Source: Sphingomonas faeni
Lineage (GTDB): Bacteria > Pseudomonadota > Alphaproteobacteria > Sphingomonadales > Sphingomonadaceae
Reading direction: 5' to 3'
Assembly: GCF_023195535.1 (NCBI RefSeq)
Contig: NZ_JALPNF010000014.1
Coordinates: 1-53,099, forward strand
DNA: 53,099 nucleotides
Numbering within the stretch: position 1 is the stretch's first letter; each line of letters starts with the position of its first letter. The notes beneath the pieces are model-generated. The model did no database searches, was not told where the DNA came from, and saw only the letters and a program-made list of their open reading frames with translations. The position numbers and the translations under genes were made by a program. Positions 39,970 to 49,433 of this stretch are shown in pieces.

Positions 39970-41469
39970 TTACGGCACCGTTTTACCCGCCGGCGCGAGT
40001 TCGTGCCATTCGTGGCCGTCATGGGCGAGCAGCGCATCCGCCGCAGCCGGGCCGAGCGTGCCGGCCTCGTACGGCTCCGGAATGCTCTGGTCGGTCGCCC
40101 ATAGATCGAGGAACGGCTGCACCGCGGCCCAGCCGGCCTCGATCGCGTCGGCGCGCTGGAAAAGGGTCTGGTCGCCGGCAAACAGGTCGTAGATCAGCGA
40201 CTCGTAGCCGGTCAGGTGGCCGATATCGAACGCGTCGGCGTAGCGGAAATCGAGCGCGATCGGGGCGGTCGCGACTTCGAGGCCGGGGCGCTTGATGTTG
40301 ATGTCCATGCTCAGCCCCTCGTCCGGCTGGATCTGGATGATCAGGCGATTGGGCGGGAGCATGTCCGCCGCGGCACCCGGGAACGACGCGAACGGCACGG
40401 GCTTGAAGGTGATCACGATCTCGGTGTCGCGGCAGGTCATCGCCTTGCCGGTGCGCAGGTAGAACGGCACCCCCGCCCAGCGCCAGGTGTCGACCATCAG
40501 CTTCAGCGCGACATAGGTCTCGGTATGACTGTCCGGCGCGACGTCGGCGGTCGCGGTGTAGTCGGGGACGTCATGGTCCTGCACCTTGCCCGCCGTATAG
40601 GCGCCGCGGACGCCGTTGCGCTTGGCCTGCGCGGGCGAATAGGCGCGGACGGCCTTGAGCACCTTGCCCTTTTCGTTGCGGATCGCCTCCGCGTCGAAGT
40701 TCGCGGGTGGCTCCATCGCGACCATCGCGAGCAGCTGGAACAGATGGTTCGGCACCATGTCGCGCAATGCGCCGGTCGCATCGTAGAACTTGCCGCGCGT
40801 GCCGACATCGACGGTTTCGGCGGCGGTGATCTGGACGTGCGCGATGCAGTCCGAATTCCAGACGCGCTCGATCATCATGTTCGCGAACCGCGCGGTCATG
40901 ATGTTCTGCACGGTTTCCTTGCCGAGGAAATGGTCGATCCGGTAGACCTGTGCCTCCGAAACCTTGTCGAGGATCCGCGCATTGAGATCGCGTGCGGAGG
41001 CGAGATCGTGGCCGAACGGCTTCTCGATCGCGATCCGGCGGAAAGCTTGCTGGGTTTCGGCCATCAGGCCGTGCTGAGCGAGCTTGTCGACGATATCGCC
41101 GAAGAACTTGGCCGGTACCGCAAAGTAGAACGCGACGTTGCCGGTCACGCGGGTCTTGAGCTGTTCGTAGACGTCGTCCTTGGTGAAATCGCCCTGGAGG
41201 TAGCCGACGCGATCCTTGAGGCGGGCCCAGGCCTCGCCCTTCTCCCCTGAGCCCTCGCCGCCTTTCGCATCGAAGCTGCCGAGCGCATCGCGGAGCGTCT
41301 GGTCGTTCCCCTCGTCGATGCCGACGCCGAGCACGTGGAAGTCATCGCCGACCAGGCCCAGCCGCGTCATGTTGATCAGCGCCGGCATCAGCAGCCGGCG
41401 GGTGAGATCGCCGAATGCCCCGAAGATCACGAGCGTCGTGGGCGGTGCTGGCTTCACGGACTTGCTCAT
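39970..41469 (-). CDS. zwf: Glucose-6-phosphate 1-dehydrogenase
   Basis: 499 residues from ATG 41469 (MSKSVKPAPPTTLVIFGAFGDLTRRLLMPAL). The dinucleotide-binding motif is GAFGDLTRR, where most G6PDs have GASGDL. The substrate motif RIDHFLGKETVQN carries the catalytic His-Lys region, and EKPFGHDLASARDLN precedes it. The C-terminal half is a normal G6PD beta+alpha domain. It oxidises glucose-6-phosphate to 6-phosphogluconolactone, feeding the pentose phosphate or Entner-Doudoroff route, the latter being usual in sphingomonads. No pgl, edd or eda gene is in the window, so zwf is not in the common operon here. Confidence 0.95.
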   Translation of the reverse strand: MSKSVKPAPPTTLVIFGAFGDLTRRLLMPALINMTRLGLVGDDFHVLGVGIDEGNDQTLRDALGSFDAKGGEGSGEKGEAWARLKDRVGYLQGDFTKDDVYEQLKTRVTGNVAFYFAVPAKFFGDIVDKLAQHGLMAETQQAFRRIAIEKPFGHDLASARDLNARILDKVSEAQVYRIDHFLGKETVQNIMTARFANMMIERVWNSDCIAHVQITAAETVDVGTRGKFYDATGALRDMVPNHLFQLLAMVAMEPPANFDAEAIRNEKGKVLKAVRAYSPAQAKRNGVRGAYTAGKVQDHDVPDYTATADVAPDSHTETYVALKLMVDTWRWAGVPFYLRTGKAMTCRDTEIVITFKPVPFASFPGAAADMLPPNRLIIQIQPDEGLSMDINIKRPGLEVATAPIALDFRYADAFDIGHLTGYESLIYDLFAGDQTLFQRADAIEAGWAAVQPFLDLWATDQSIPEPYEAGTLGPAAADALLAHDGHEWHELAPAGKTVP

Positions 41470-41592
41470 GAATTCGCCTCGGACATGCATCGACCCTTTC
41501 TACAGCAGTTCTGGGGTGTGGGTGGTTTTCTCAAACAGCGTAGCCTGCGCCGATGTTCCCGGCACGTGGTTCCGTCGCGCTCACCCGGGCGA

Positions 41593-43140
41593 TCAGGTCG
41601 CCGTGAGGATATTGTCGCCGAACGAGCGTGCGTCGACCTCGGACCAGTCGAGTTCCTCCTGCAAGCGACGATAGACGTCCTCGGCGATCTCGCCGCTGTC
41701 GCGCATCCGGTGGAGGACGACGCGCTGGCAGGCGATCATCTCGAGGTGCAGTTCGTCGAATTCGGAGGTGGCCTGCGGATCGTCGGCTTCGGCGGTGACC
41801 TTGCCCGCGGCGCCGTAGCGGAAGCGCAATGCGTCCGCCGCTTCGCCGGCGCGCGCGGGCAGCACGGCGAGGCCGGCTTCGATCAGGCGTTTGCGCGCGG
41901 GCGCGATCTCGTCCGCGAGCCCGGAATCCGCACCGAGGTTCAACCGTCGGATCAGCGGGCCGAGCGTAAGCCCTTGCAGCATCAGTGTACCGATCACCAC
42001 GCCGAACGCGGCGAGCACGATCAGGTCGCGGCCCGGCACCGAACTCGGCAATGCGAACGCCGTGGCCAGCGTCAGCAGCCCCCGCATGCCGGACCAGGAC
42101 AGGATCAACGACGCATTCCACGGCGGCGGCTTGGGAAGCCAGGACGGCGCATAGCGGCTGGCGATCACGCCCTCCACGAAACGCACGAAGAACACCCACG
42201 CGACTCGCGTCACCAGCACGGTCGCGAGCACCGCGGCGGCGAACCCGATCGCCGGCCAGCGCTCGGCCGCCGGCAGACGCTCCAGCACGTCGCGCGATTG
42301 CAGCCCCATGAGTGCGAAGGCGATGATGTTGAGGACGAGGACCGCCGCCGACCATACCGCCGCACTCTGGAGCCGGTCGCGGGCCGGCTGGCCGATCGGG
42401 CGGCGCTGCGACACGATCATGCCGAAGGTGACGACACCCAGCACGGGCGAAATGTGCAGCCGTTCGGCCAGCAGCCAGATCCCGAAGGTCACGGCGAAAT
42501 CGGCGAGGATGGCGCCCAGCGTGCCCGCGAACAGCGGTGCGACGCGGAGATAGATCCATGCCGACAGCGCGCCGAAGACGATCCCGCCGGGCACCGCGGC
42601 AGCGAGCGCGAGCGGCGTCACCGGCGTGTCCGAATGCGTCGCGAACGCCACCGCGAGCCCGAACAGGAGCAGTGCGGTGGCGTCGTTGAGCAGGCTTTCG
42701 CCCTGAAGCAGTAACAGTCCGCGGCGGGGAATGCCGACCTCGCCCAGCACGGCCTCGGAAGCGGCGGCATCGGGCGGCGCGACGATCGCCCCCAGCGCGA
42801 AGGCGGCGGCGAGCGGCAGGCCGCCGAGAGTCATGCCGACCAGCGCCACCATCGCCGCCGTGACGAGCACCGCGAACACCGCCAGCGACAGGAGCGGGAA
42901 CCAGTAGCGCCGCAACGCCCGCGGGCTGGTGTGATAGGCCGCGTGGAGCAGCGCCGGCGCGATGAAAAGCGCGAGCGCCAGATGCGGCTCGACCGCGATC
43001 TTGGGCGCGAACGGCAGCAGCGCAAAGCCCAGACCCGCCGCCGCCAGCAAGGTGGGATAAGGGACGTTCAGCTTGCGCGCGAGGACCAGCAGGACCAGCG
43101 CGGCGAGCAGGATCGCATCGAGGCTTTCGAAGAGTTGCAC
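41593..43140 (-). CDS. Na+/H+ antiporter of the CPA1 family
   Basis: 515 residues from GTG 43140. About 12 hydrophobic helices cover residues 1-400. Ion-binding signatures typical of NhaP/YjcE-type CPA1 exchangers are present: GAIVAPPDAAAS and QGESLLNDATALLLFG (the ND pair). SWSGMRGLLTLATAFALP lies in a later helix. A cytoplasmic tail of about 110 residues is rich in Arg and Glu and helical. It exchanges Na+ or K+ for protons and helps pH or salt homeostasis. It lies on the same strand as zwf, 123 bases upstream of it, with no clear functional link. Confidence 0.9.
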   Translation of the reverse strand: MQLFESLDAILLAALVLLVLARKLNVPYPTLLAAAGLGFALLPFAPKIAVEPHLALALFIAPALLHAAYHTSPRALRRYWFPLLSLAVFAVLVTAAMVALVGMTLGGLPLAAAFALGAIVAPPDAAASEAVLGEVGIPRRGLLLLQGESLLNDATALLLFGLAVAFATHSDTPVTPLALAAAVPGGIVFGALSAWIYLRVAPLFAGTLGAILADFAVTFGIWLLAERLHISPVLGVVTFGMIVSQRRPIGQPARDRLQSAAVWSAAVLVLNIIAFALMGLQSRDVLERLPAAERWPAIGFAAAVLATVLVTRVAWVFFVRFVEGVIASRYAPSWLPKPPPWNASLILSWSGMRGLLTLATAFALPSSVPGRDLIVLAAFGVVIGTLMLQGLTLGPLIRRLNLGADSGLADEIAPARKRLIEAGLAVLPARAGEAADALRFRYGAAGKVTAEADDPQATSEFDELHLEMIACQRVVLHRMRDSGEIAEDVYRRLQEELDWSEVDARSFGDNILTAT

Positions 43141-43227
43141 CGGGGCGCAACGGTCCGCGCCCCGCTATGGGCCCGATCGGTAGCATCTGGAGACAGGGAC
43201 TGGGGCCAACCGCCATTCGGCACGTAC

Positions 43228-43353
43228 GATCCTCCCCCGCCAGGGGGAGGTGGCACCGAAGGTGACGGAGGGGGCGGATACCCAACCTACGTCGCCCTTT
43301 CCTCTTCCTGCGTCCGGCAAGCGCCAGACACATCCCCCCGGGCGTGGGAGGAT
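43228..43353. repeat. Large palindromic repeat, family E
   Basis: Starts GATCCTCCCCCGCCAGGGGG like 37929 and ends with a degraded inverse (CCCCGGGCGTGGGAGGAT). Right arm diverged. It lies between the RND outer-membrane gene and the antiporter gene on the same strand. Confidence 0.7.
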
Positions 43354-43360
43354 TACCGGG

Positions 43361-44875
43361 TCAGTTTTGCGGGCGCGGGTCCGGCGACCGGGTCGTCGTG
43401 ACCCCGCCGCCCAGGGCGCGATACAGTTCCACTGCATTGCTGTCGCGGGTCAGGCGGGCCGCGAGCAGGCTCTGTTGCGCCGTATACAGCGACCGCTGCG
43501 AATCGAGCGTGTTCAGGAACGCGTCGATGCCCGCACGGAAGCGCAGTTCCGACAGCTTGAACGCGCCCGCCGCATTGTCGCGCAACGACGTCTGCGCCGT
43601 GAGCTGTGCGCCGATCGTGCCACGCCGCGCGAGGGCGTCGGCGACTTCGCGGAAACCCGTCTGGATGCTCTTCTCGTACGTCGCGACGGCGGCGTCGCGC
43701 GTGGCCTGGGCATAGCGCAGATTGCCCTTGTTGCGGCCGAAGTCGAACAGCGTCTGGCTGACCGACGGCGCGACCGACCAGTTCTGCGTACCGCTGCCGA
43801 ACAGGTTCGACAGGCCGAGACTGATCGTCCCGAACGCCGCGGTCAGCGAGATGTTCGGGAAGAATGCCGCGCGCGCCGCGCCGATATTGGCGTTGGCGGC
43901 GATCAGCTGATGCTCGGCCGAGGCGATGTCGGGACGGCGCAGCAATACCTCCGACGGCAGGTTGGCCGGCAGGTTCTCCAGCGTCGGGCTGGTTTCCTCG
44001 AGCCGCGCCGGCAGCATGTCCGCGGTCAGCGTAGTGCCGGCAAGCAGGTTCAGCGCGTTCTGGTCCTGCGCGATCAGCGTCGTCGCCTCGGCGATATCCG
44101 AGCGGGCCTGATCGTAGCTGGTGCTGGCCTGGCGGACTTCAAGTTCGGAGGCGATACCGATCCGGAAGCGGTCCTGCGTCAGCTTGACCGTCTGGCCGAA
44201 CGCCCGCTCGGTATCGCGCGCGATCTTCAGGCGATCCTGATCCGCCGCCATCGTCAGCCACTGCGTCGCGATCTCGGCGATCAAGGAAACCTGGGCTGCG
44301 TTGCGGTTTTCTTCTGCGGCGAAATACTGTTCCTGCTGCGCCTGAGTCAGGTTGCGGACGCGGCCGAACAGGTCGATTTCCCATGCCGAGACGCCGACAT
44401 TGGCCGAATAGATATCGGCACGGCCGCTGGACACCGCGCCGCCCGCACCGCCTCCGGTGCCGCCAGTACCGCCCGTTCCACCGCCGGTACCGCCACCGAC
44501 CACGCCGAACGGCGACTGCTGATAGGTCGCACCACCGTTGGCGGCGAGCGTCGGGAACAGGTCGGCGCGCTGTACGCGGTATTGCGCGCGGGCCTGCGCG
44601 ACGTTGGCGACCGAGACGCGCAGGTCGCGGTTGTTCTCCAGCGCGGTGCGGATCACGCGACGCAGGCGGTCGTCGGTGAAGAACACCTCCCACGACGTGT
44701 CGGCGGGCATGATCGCGCCCGCCGCATCGGTCGCCGCATAGGCGGGACCGACGGGGGTCGCCACCGGCACCGATAATTCGGGCCGGGCGTATTTCGGGGC
44801 GAGGTTACACCCGGCGAGCGTGAGCCCGGCGGCGAACACGAGCGCGGTCTTGCGCGAGAGCATGGGGGTCAACAT
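43361..44875 (-). CDS. RND efflux outer-membrane channel (NodT/OprM family lipoprotein)
   Basis: 504 residues from ATG 44875, which has AGGAGG nine bases upstream at the end of the pump gene; ATG 44863 is also possible. Signal peptide with lipobox TLAGC, then the two repeats of the TolC-like fold, each with long coiled-coil helices (LTQAQQEQYFAAEENRNAAQVSL and similar). A Gly/Thr-rich insertion (GGGTGGGTGGTGGTGGG) at about 140-160 is unusual. The protein would form the trimeric outer-membrane duct of the tripartite pump. Third gene of the efflux operon, four bases after the pump stop. Confidence 0.92.
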   Translation of the reverse strand: MLTPMLSRKTALVFAAGLTLAGCNLAPKYARPELSVPVATPVGPAYAATDAAGAIMPADTSWEVFFTDDRLRRVIRTALENNRDLRVSVANVAQARAQYRVQRADLFPTLAANGGATYQQSPFGVVGGGTGGGTGGTGGTGGGAGGAVSSGRADIYSANVGVSAWEIDLFGRVRNLTQAQQEQYFAAEENRNAAQVSLIAEIATQWLTMAADQDRLKIARDTERAFGQTVKLTQDRFRIGIASELEVRQASTSYDQARSDIAEATTLIAQDQNALNLLAGTTLTADMLPARLEETSPTLENLPANLPSEVLLRRPDIASAEHQLIAANANIGAARAAFFPNISLTAAFGTISLGLSNLFGSGTQNWSVAPSVSQTLFDFGRNKGNLRYAQATRDAAVATYEKSIQTGFREVADALARRGTIGAQLTAQTSLRDNAAGAFKLSELRFRAGIDAFLNTLDSQRSLYTAQQSLLAARLTRDSNAVELYRALGGGVTTTRSPDPRPQN

Positions 44876-44879
44876 CGGA

Positions 44880-47800
44880 TCAGGCCTCCTGCGGCCGCTG
44901 GTCGTGGGGCGGACGACGGCTATCGTCGTGGCCGCCGTCACGGTTATCGTCATCATTGCGTACCTGATCGCGGTCCTGCCCCGAGCCGGCCTTGTCCTGC
45001 TTGAAGACGCGCTTCACGAGCAAGAAGAACAGCGGCACGAAGAAGATCGCGAGGACGGTCGCGGACAGCATGCCGCCGACCACCGCCCAGCCGATCGCGT
45101 TCTGGCCGCCGGCGCCGGCACCGCTCGACAGTGCGAGCGGCAACACGCCGAAGATGAACGCGAACGAGGTCATCAGGATCGGGCGAAGGCGAAGCTTCGC
45201 CGCCTCGACCGCGGCATCGGCCGCATTCATCCCGTCGCCCATCTTCTCCTCGGCGAACTCGACGATCAGGATCGCGTTCTTCGCTGCCACGCCGATCGTC
45301 GTGATCAGACCGACCTGGAGGTAGATGTCGTTGTTCAGCCCCGCGATCATCGCCGCGAGCACCGCGCCGAGCACGCCGAGCGGCACCACGAGGAGCACGG
45401 CGATCGGGATCGACCAGCTCTCGTACAGCGCGGCGAGGCAGAGGAACACGATCAGCAGCGAGAGCGCATAGACCGTGGTCGACTGGCCGGCGGACAGGTT
45501 TTCCTCATAGCTGAGGCCGGTCCACTCATAGCCGATGCCGGGGGGCAGCTTGGCTGCCATCTCCTCCATCGCCTTGATCGCGGTGCCGCTGCTGACGCCC
45601 GGTGCCGGCGAGCCCATGATCTCGAACGACGCCACGCCGTTGTAGCGCTCCAGGCGTGACGGGCCGTATTTCCATTCGGTCGTCGAGAAGGACGAGAACG
45701 GCGCCATCGCGTTGCTGGTCGTGCCACGGACGTAGAAGTTGCCGAGATCCGCGGGCGAGGTGCGGAACGGTGCATCGGCCTGGACGAACACCTTCTTCAC
45801 GCGACCGCGGTCGATGAAGTCGTTGATGTAGGCGCCGCCGAACGCGGTGCTGACGGTGGTGTTGATGTCCGCCTGGCTGAGGCCGAGTGCCCCCGCCTGT
45901 GCCTGGTCGACGTTCAGTTTCAGCTGTGGCGCATCCTCCAAGCCGTTCGGGCGGACCTGTATCAGGCGCTTGTCCTGGCTGGCCATGCCGAGCAGCATGT
46001 TGCGCGCCTCGAGCAGCTTCTCGTGACCGACGCCGGCATTGTCCTTCAGCATGAAGTCGAAGCCGTTGGCGTTGCCGAGTTCCTGCACGGCCGGCGGCAC
46101 GAAGCCGATCACCATGCCGGCACGGATCCCGGCAAGCGCCTGGTTGGCGCGGGCGGCAACCGCGGCGACGGTGTTTTCGGCGCCGCTACGATCTTCCCAC
46201 GGCTTGAGCTGGATGAAGGCGAGGCCGACATTCTGGCCCTGGCCGACGAAGCCGAAGCCGCTGATCGTGAAGATGCCGGCGATGTTGGCCTTCTCGTCGA
46301 CGAGGAAGTGATCGCGCAGCTTGTCCATCGTCCGCGCGGTTTCTTCCATCGGCGTGCCGGTGGGCATCGAAACCTGGGCGAACATCAGCCCCTGATCCTC
46401 CTCGGGGAGGAAGCCCGACGGCAGGCGCAGGAAGACGAAGGCCATCGCGACGACGATCACGGCATAGACCAGCATCGTGCGGACCCAGCCCTTCTCGACG
46501 CGGCGCAGGCCGTTACCGTATTTGCCGACGCCCTTGTCGAAGGTGCGGTTGAACCAGCCAAAAAAGCCCTTCTTCTCGCCGTGATCCTGCTTCGATGGCT
46601 TCAGAATGGTGGCGCAGAGCGCCGGCGTCAGGATCAACGCGACCAGAACCGAGAGCACCATCGACGACACGATGGTGATCGAGAACTGGCGGAAGATCAC
46701 GCCGGTCGAACCGCTGAAGAACGCCATCGGCAGGAACACCGCGGACAGGACAAGACCGATGCCGACCAGCGCGCCGCTGATCTCGTCCATCGACTTCTTG
46801 GCGGCTTCCTTCGGGGAAAGCCCTTCCTCCTGAATGAGGCGTTCGACGTTCTCGACGACGACGATCGCGTCATCGACGAGCAATCCGATCGCCAGCACCA
46901 TGCCGAACAAGGTCAGCGTGTTGATCGTGAATCCCGCCGCGTACAGCACCGCGAGCGAGCCGAGCAGCACGACCGGCACCGCGATCGTCGGGATCAGCGT
47001 GGCGCGGAAGTTCTGGAGGAACAGGAACATCACGAGGAAGACGAGGATGATCGCCTCGACCAGCGTATGGACGACCTGCTCGACCGACAGCCGCACGAAG
47101 GTCGAGTTATCGACCGGGAACGCGACCTTGACGTCGGACGGGAATTGTTTGGCGATCCGGTTCACCTCGGCCTTGACCAGCTTGACGGTGTCGAGCGCGT
47201 TGGCGCCCGGCGCCAGCTTCACGCCGAAGCCTGCCGCCTGCTTGCCGTTATAGCGCGCCTGGAAGCTGTAGTTCTCGGACCCCATCTCGACGCGGGCGAC
47301 ATCCGACAGGCGCACGGTCGCGCCGCTGGTTGCCGAGCGGACGATGATCGCGCGGAACTGCTCCGGCGTCTGAAGTCGCGACTGTGCGGTGACGGTGGCG
47401 TTGAGCGACTGGCCCTTCACCGCCGGCAGACTGCCGACCTGACCGGCCGAAACCTGGGCATTCTGCGCGGTCAGCGCCGACGTGATGTCGGTAACGGTGA
47501 CGCCCAGGTTCGACATCTTGAACGGGTCGACCCAGATTCGCATCGAATATTGCGCGCCGAACACCTGCGTGTCGCCGACGCCCTTGATGCGGCTCAGCGG
47601 ATCCTGGAGCTTCGAGGCGATCATGTCGCCGAGATCGACCTGGTCGTGCGCGCCGTTTTCCGAATAGGCGGCGATCACGAGCAGGAAGTTGGCGGTCGCC
47701 TTGGTTACGCGGAGACCGGCCTGCTGGACTTCCTGCGGCAGGAGCGGCGTCGCCTGTTGCAGCTTGTTCTGGACCTGGACCTGCGCGATGTCGGGGTCGG

Positions 47801-48092
47801 TCCCCTGCTCGAAGGTGAGCGTGATCGCGAGATTGCCCGAGCCGTCCGAGGTCGAGGCGAAGTAGCGAAGGTTGTCGATCCCCTTCATCTGCTGCTCGAT
47901 GATCTGCGTCGTCGTGTTCTCGAGCGTCTGCGCGTCGGCGCCCGGATAGGACGTCGCGACCGTCACCTTGGGCGCGGCGATCTCAGGGAACTGGGCGATC
48001 GGCAACTGGCGGATCGCGAGGATACCGGCCAGCATCAGGATGATCGCGATGACCCATGCGAAGATGGGTCGATCGATGAAATAGCGTGACAT
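44880..48092 (-). CDS. RND multidrug efflux pump, inner-membrane transporter (HAE1/AcrB type)
   Basis: 1070 residues, the normal AcrB/MexB length. Twelve membrane helices and two large periplasmic domains. The N-terminus MSRYFIDRPIFAWVIAIILMLAGILAI is typical. The proton-relay pair is in LAIGLLVDDAIVVVENVERLIQEE (DD in helix 4). Later landmarks are GFLPEEDQGLMFAQVSMPTG and TTIGVAAKNAILIVEFAEE. The last 25 residues are an Asp/Arg/His-rich tail. It expels hydrophobic drugs or solvents from the periplasm using the proton gradient. Six bases separate it from the adaptor gene. Confidence 0.96.
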   Translation of the reverse strand: MSRYFIDRPIFAWVIAIILMLAGILAIRQLPIAQFPEIAAPKVTVATSYPGADAQTLENTTTQIIEQQMKGIDNLRYFASTSDGSGNLAITLTFEQGTDPDIAQVQVQNKLQQATPLLPQEVQQAGLRVTKATANFLLVIAAYSENGAHDQVDLGDMIASKLQDPLSRIKGVGDTQVFGAQYSMRIWVDPFKMSNLGVTVTDITSALTAQNAQVSAGQVGSLPAVKGQSLNATVTAQSRLQTPEQFRAIIVRSATSGATVRLSDVARVEMGSENYSFQARYNGKQAAGFGVKLAPGANALDTVKLVKAEVNRIAKQFPSDVKVAFPVDNSTFVRLSVEQVVHTLVEAIILVFLVMFLFLQNFRATLIPTIAVPVVLLGSLAVLYAAGFTINTLTLFGMVLAIGLLVDDAIVVVENVERLIQEEGLSPKEAAKKSMDEISGALVGIGLVLSAVFLPMAFFSGSTGVIFRQFSITIVSSMVLSVLVALILTPALCATILKPSKQDHGEKKGFFGWFNRTFDKGVGKYGNGLRRVEKGWVRTMLVYAVIVVAMAFVFLRLPSGFLPEEDQGLMFAQVSMPTGTPMEETARTMDKLRDHFLVDEKANIAGIFTISGFGFVGQGQNVGLAFIQLKPWEDRSGAENTVAAVAARANQALAGIRAGMVIGFVPPAVQELGNANGFDFMLKDNAGVGHEKLLEARNMLLGMASQDKRLIQVRPNGLEDAPQLKLNVDQAQAGALGLSQADINTTVSTAFGGAYINDFIDRGRVKKVFVQADAPFRTSPADLGNFYVRGTTSNAMAPFSSFSTTEWKYGPSRLERYNGVASFEIMGSPAPGVSSGTAIKAMEEMAAKLPPGIGYEWTGLSYEENLSAGQSTTVYALSLLIVFLCLAALYESWSIPIAVLLVVPLGVLGAVLAAMIAGLNNDIYLQVGLITTIGVAAKNAILIVEFAEEKMGDGMNAADAAVEAAKLRLRPILMTSFAFIFGVLPLALSSGAGAGGQNAIGWAVVGGMLSATVLAIFFVPLFFLLVKRVFKQDKAGSGQDRDQVRNDDDNRDGGHDDSRRPPHDQRPQEA

Positions 48093-48098
48093 GGGCGG

Positions 48099-49328
48099 TT
48101 ACTTCCCGGCCTGTGTATTGCCTGCTGCCGGGGCGGCGGCTGGATCAGCAGCCGCGCCGGCATTCGCGGCGCCGTTGCCGGCGGGCTTGGTGACCTGCTG
48201 CGGCGCGGCGGGCTTGACGGTCGCACCGGGACGCAGGTTGAGCAGCCCCTCGACGATCAGCTTGTCGCCGGGCTTTAGGCCGCTGGTGACGATCCACTTG
48301 TCGCCGATCACGCGATCGGTGGTGACGGTGCGCTGCTCGACCTTGTTCTGCGCGTTGACGACCAACGCGGTCGCACCGCCGCGCGGATCGCGCGTGATAC
48401 CGGCGGTCGGCGCCATGATCGCGTTGCGGCGCGTGCCTTCGACCAACTTGGCGCGGACGTACATGCCCGGCAGCAACAGGCCGTTGGGGTTGGGGAAGCG
48501 CGCGCGCAGCGTCACCGCACCGGTGGTCTGGTCGACGGTCACTTCGGCGAACTGAAGACGACCCTCGATCGGATAGATCGTGCCGTTGGGAAGGATCAGC
48601 TGGACGCGCGCGCTGCCGTCGCCGCGGGTCACGCCGCCGGTCGCCATCGCCTGCTTGAGATCGAGCAGCTGCGCCGCCGACTGGTTGACGTCGACATAGA
48701 CGCTGTCGGTGCGCTGGATGGTCGCGAGCGCATCCGTTTGGCCGGTCTGGACGAGCGCGCCGACGGTCGCCAGCGAGCGGCCGATGCGACCCGAGATCGG
48801 CGCCTTGATGCGCGTGAAGCCGAGGTTGACTCGCGCCGACTGCACCGCCGCCTGCTGCGCTGCAACATTGGCGCGAGCCTGCTGCGCGGAGGCGGTGGCG
48901 TTGTCCGCCTCCTGCTTGCTGACCGCGTTCAGCGCGACGAGCTGGCCGTAGCGCTGGGCCTGCAAACGGGTCGCGTTGATCTGCGATTGCGCGGCCCCGA
49001 GCTGGCCCTGCGCGCTGGCGAGCGCCGCGCGATAGGGGGCATCCTCGATCGCGTAGAGCACCTGGCCCTTGCTGACCATCGCGCCTTCGGTGAACAGGCG
49101 ATCGCGGATCACGCCGCTGACCTGCGGGCGAACTTCGGACGTCTCCACCGCGGCGATCCGGCCGGGCAGCTCGGAGGTGAGCACCACCGGCTCCTCGGCG
49201 ACGCTGACGACGCCGACCGTCGGAGTCGGCGGGGGTGGCGGCGCCTGCTCCTTGTTGCAGGCCGACAGCAGCGCAAGCGCGGTCAGTGCCACAGATCCCT
49301 TGAGGTTCAATCGCTGCATGTTGAGCAT
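48099..49328 (-). CDS. RND efflux periplasmic adaptor (AcrA/MexA type)
   Basis: 409 residues from ATG 49328; ATG 49319 (three codons later) has the better-spaced GGGA. The signal peptide with lipobox LLSAC marks a lipoprotein. Domains in order: short beta-barrel/lipoyl start (PGRIAAVETSEVRPQVSGVIRDRLFTEGAMVSKGQVLYAIED), alpha-hairpin (about 95-165, Gln/Ala-rich), the second lipoyl half IKAPISGRIGRSLATVGALVQTG, beta-barrel and membrane-proximal domain. The Ala/Pro-rich tail is longer than in AcrA. It links pump and outer-membrane channel. First gene of the operon, divergent from the TetR gene, whose candidate operator lies 28 bases upstream. Confidence 0.95.
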   Translation of the reverse strand: MLNMQRLNLKGSVALTALALLSACNKEQAPPPPPTPTVGVVSVAEEPVVLTSELPGRIAAVETSEVRPQVSGVIRDRLFTEGAMVSKGQVLYAIEDAPYRAALASAQGQLGAAQSQINATRLQAQRYGQLVALNAVSKQEADNATASAQQARANVAAQQAAVQSARVNLGFTRIKAPISGRIGRSLATVGALVQTGQTDALATIQRTDSVYVDVNQSAAQLLDLKQAMATGGVTRGDGSARVQLILPNGTIYPIEGRLQFAEVTVDQTTGAVTLRARFPNPNGLLLPGMYVRAKLVEGTRRNAIMAPTAGITRDPRGGATALVVNAQNKVEQRTVTTDRVIGDKWIVTSGLKPGDKLIVEGLLNLRPGATVKPAAPQQVTKPAGNGAANAGAAADPAAAPAAGNTQAGK

Positions 49329-49355
49329 CCCGACGTCCGTGCAGATGAGTTTTAC

Positions 49356-49375
49356 CGGAATGAACGTTCATTCCG
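49356..49375. promoter_or_regulatory. Perfect palindromic operator candidate of the RND efflux system
   Basis: GGAATGAACGTTCATTCC at 49357-49374 is a perfect 18-base palindrome, extended to 20 by a flanking C/G pair. It is centred in the gap between the adaptor gene and the divergent TetR-type gene. Length and symmetry fit a TetR-family dimer site. It probably overlaps the efflux promoter; that part is inference. Confidence 0.75.
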
Positions 49376-49433
49376 CTTGCTTGCCCGCTAGGATTGTGCG
49401 AGCGGCAGGTCAACCAAAAAACGCATCGGGAAC

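Noticed and set aside
46023..48089. 688-codon open frame antisense to the RND pump
   Set aside because: Low-complexity, Arg/Asp/His-rich, no domain; mirrors the codon bias of the pump gene.
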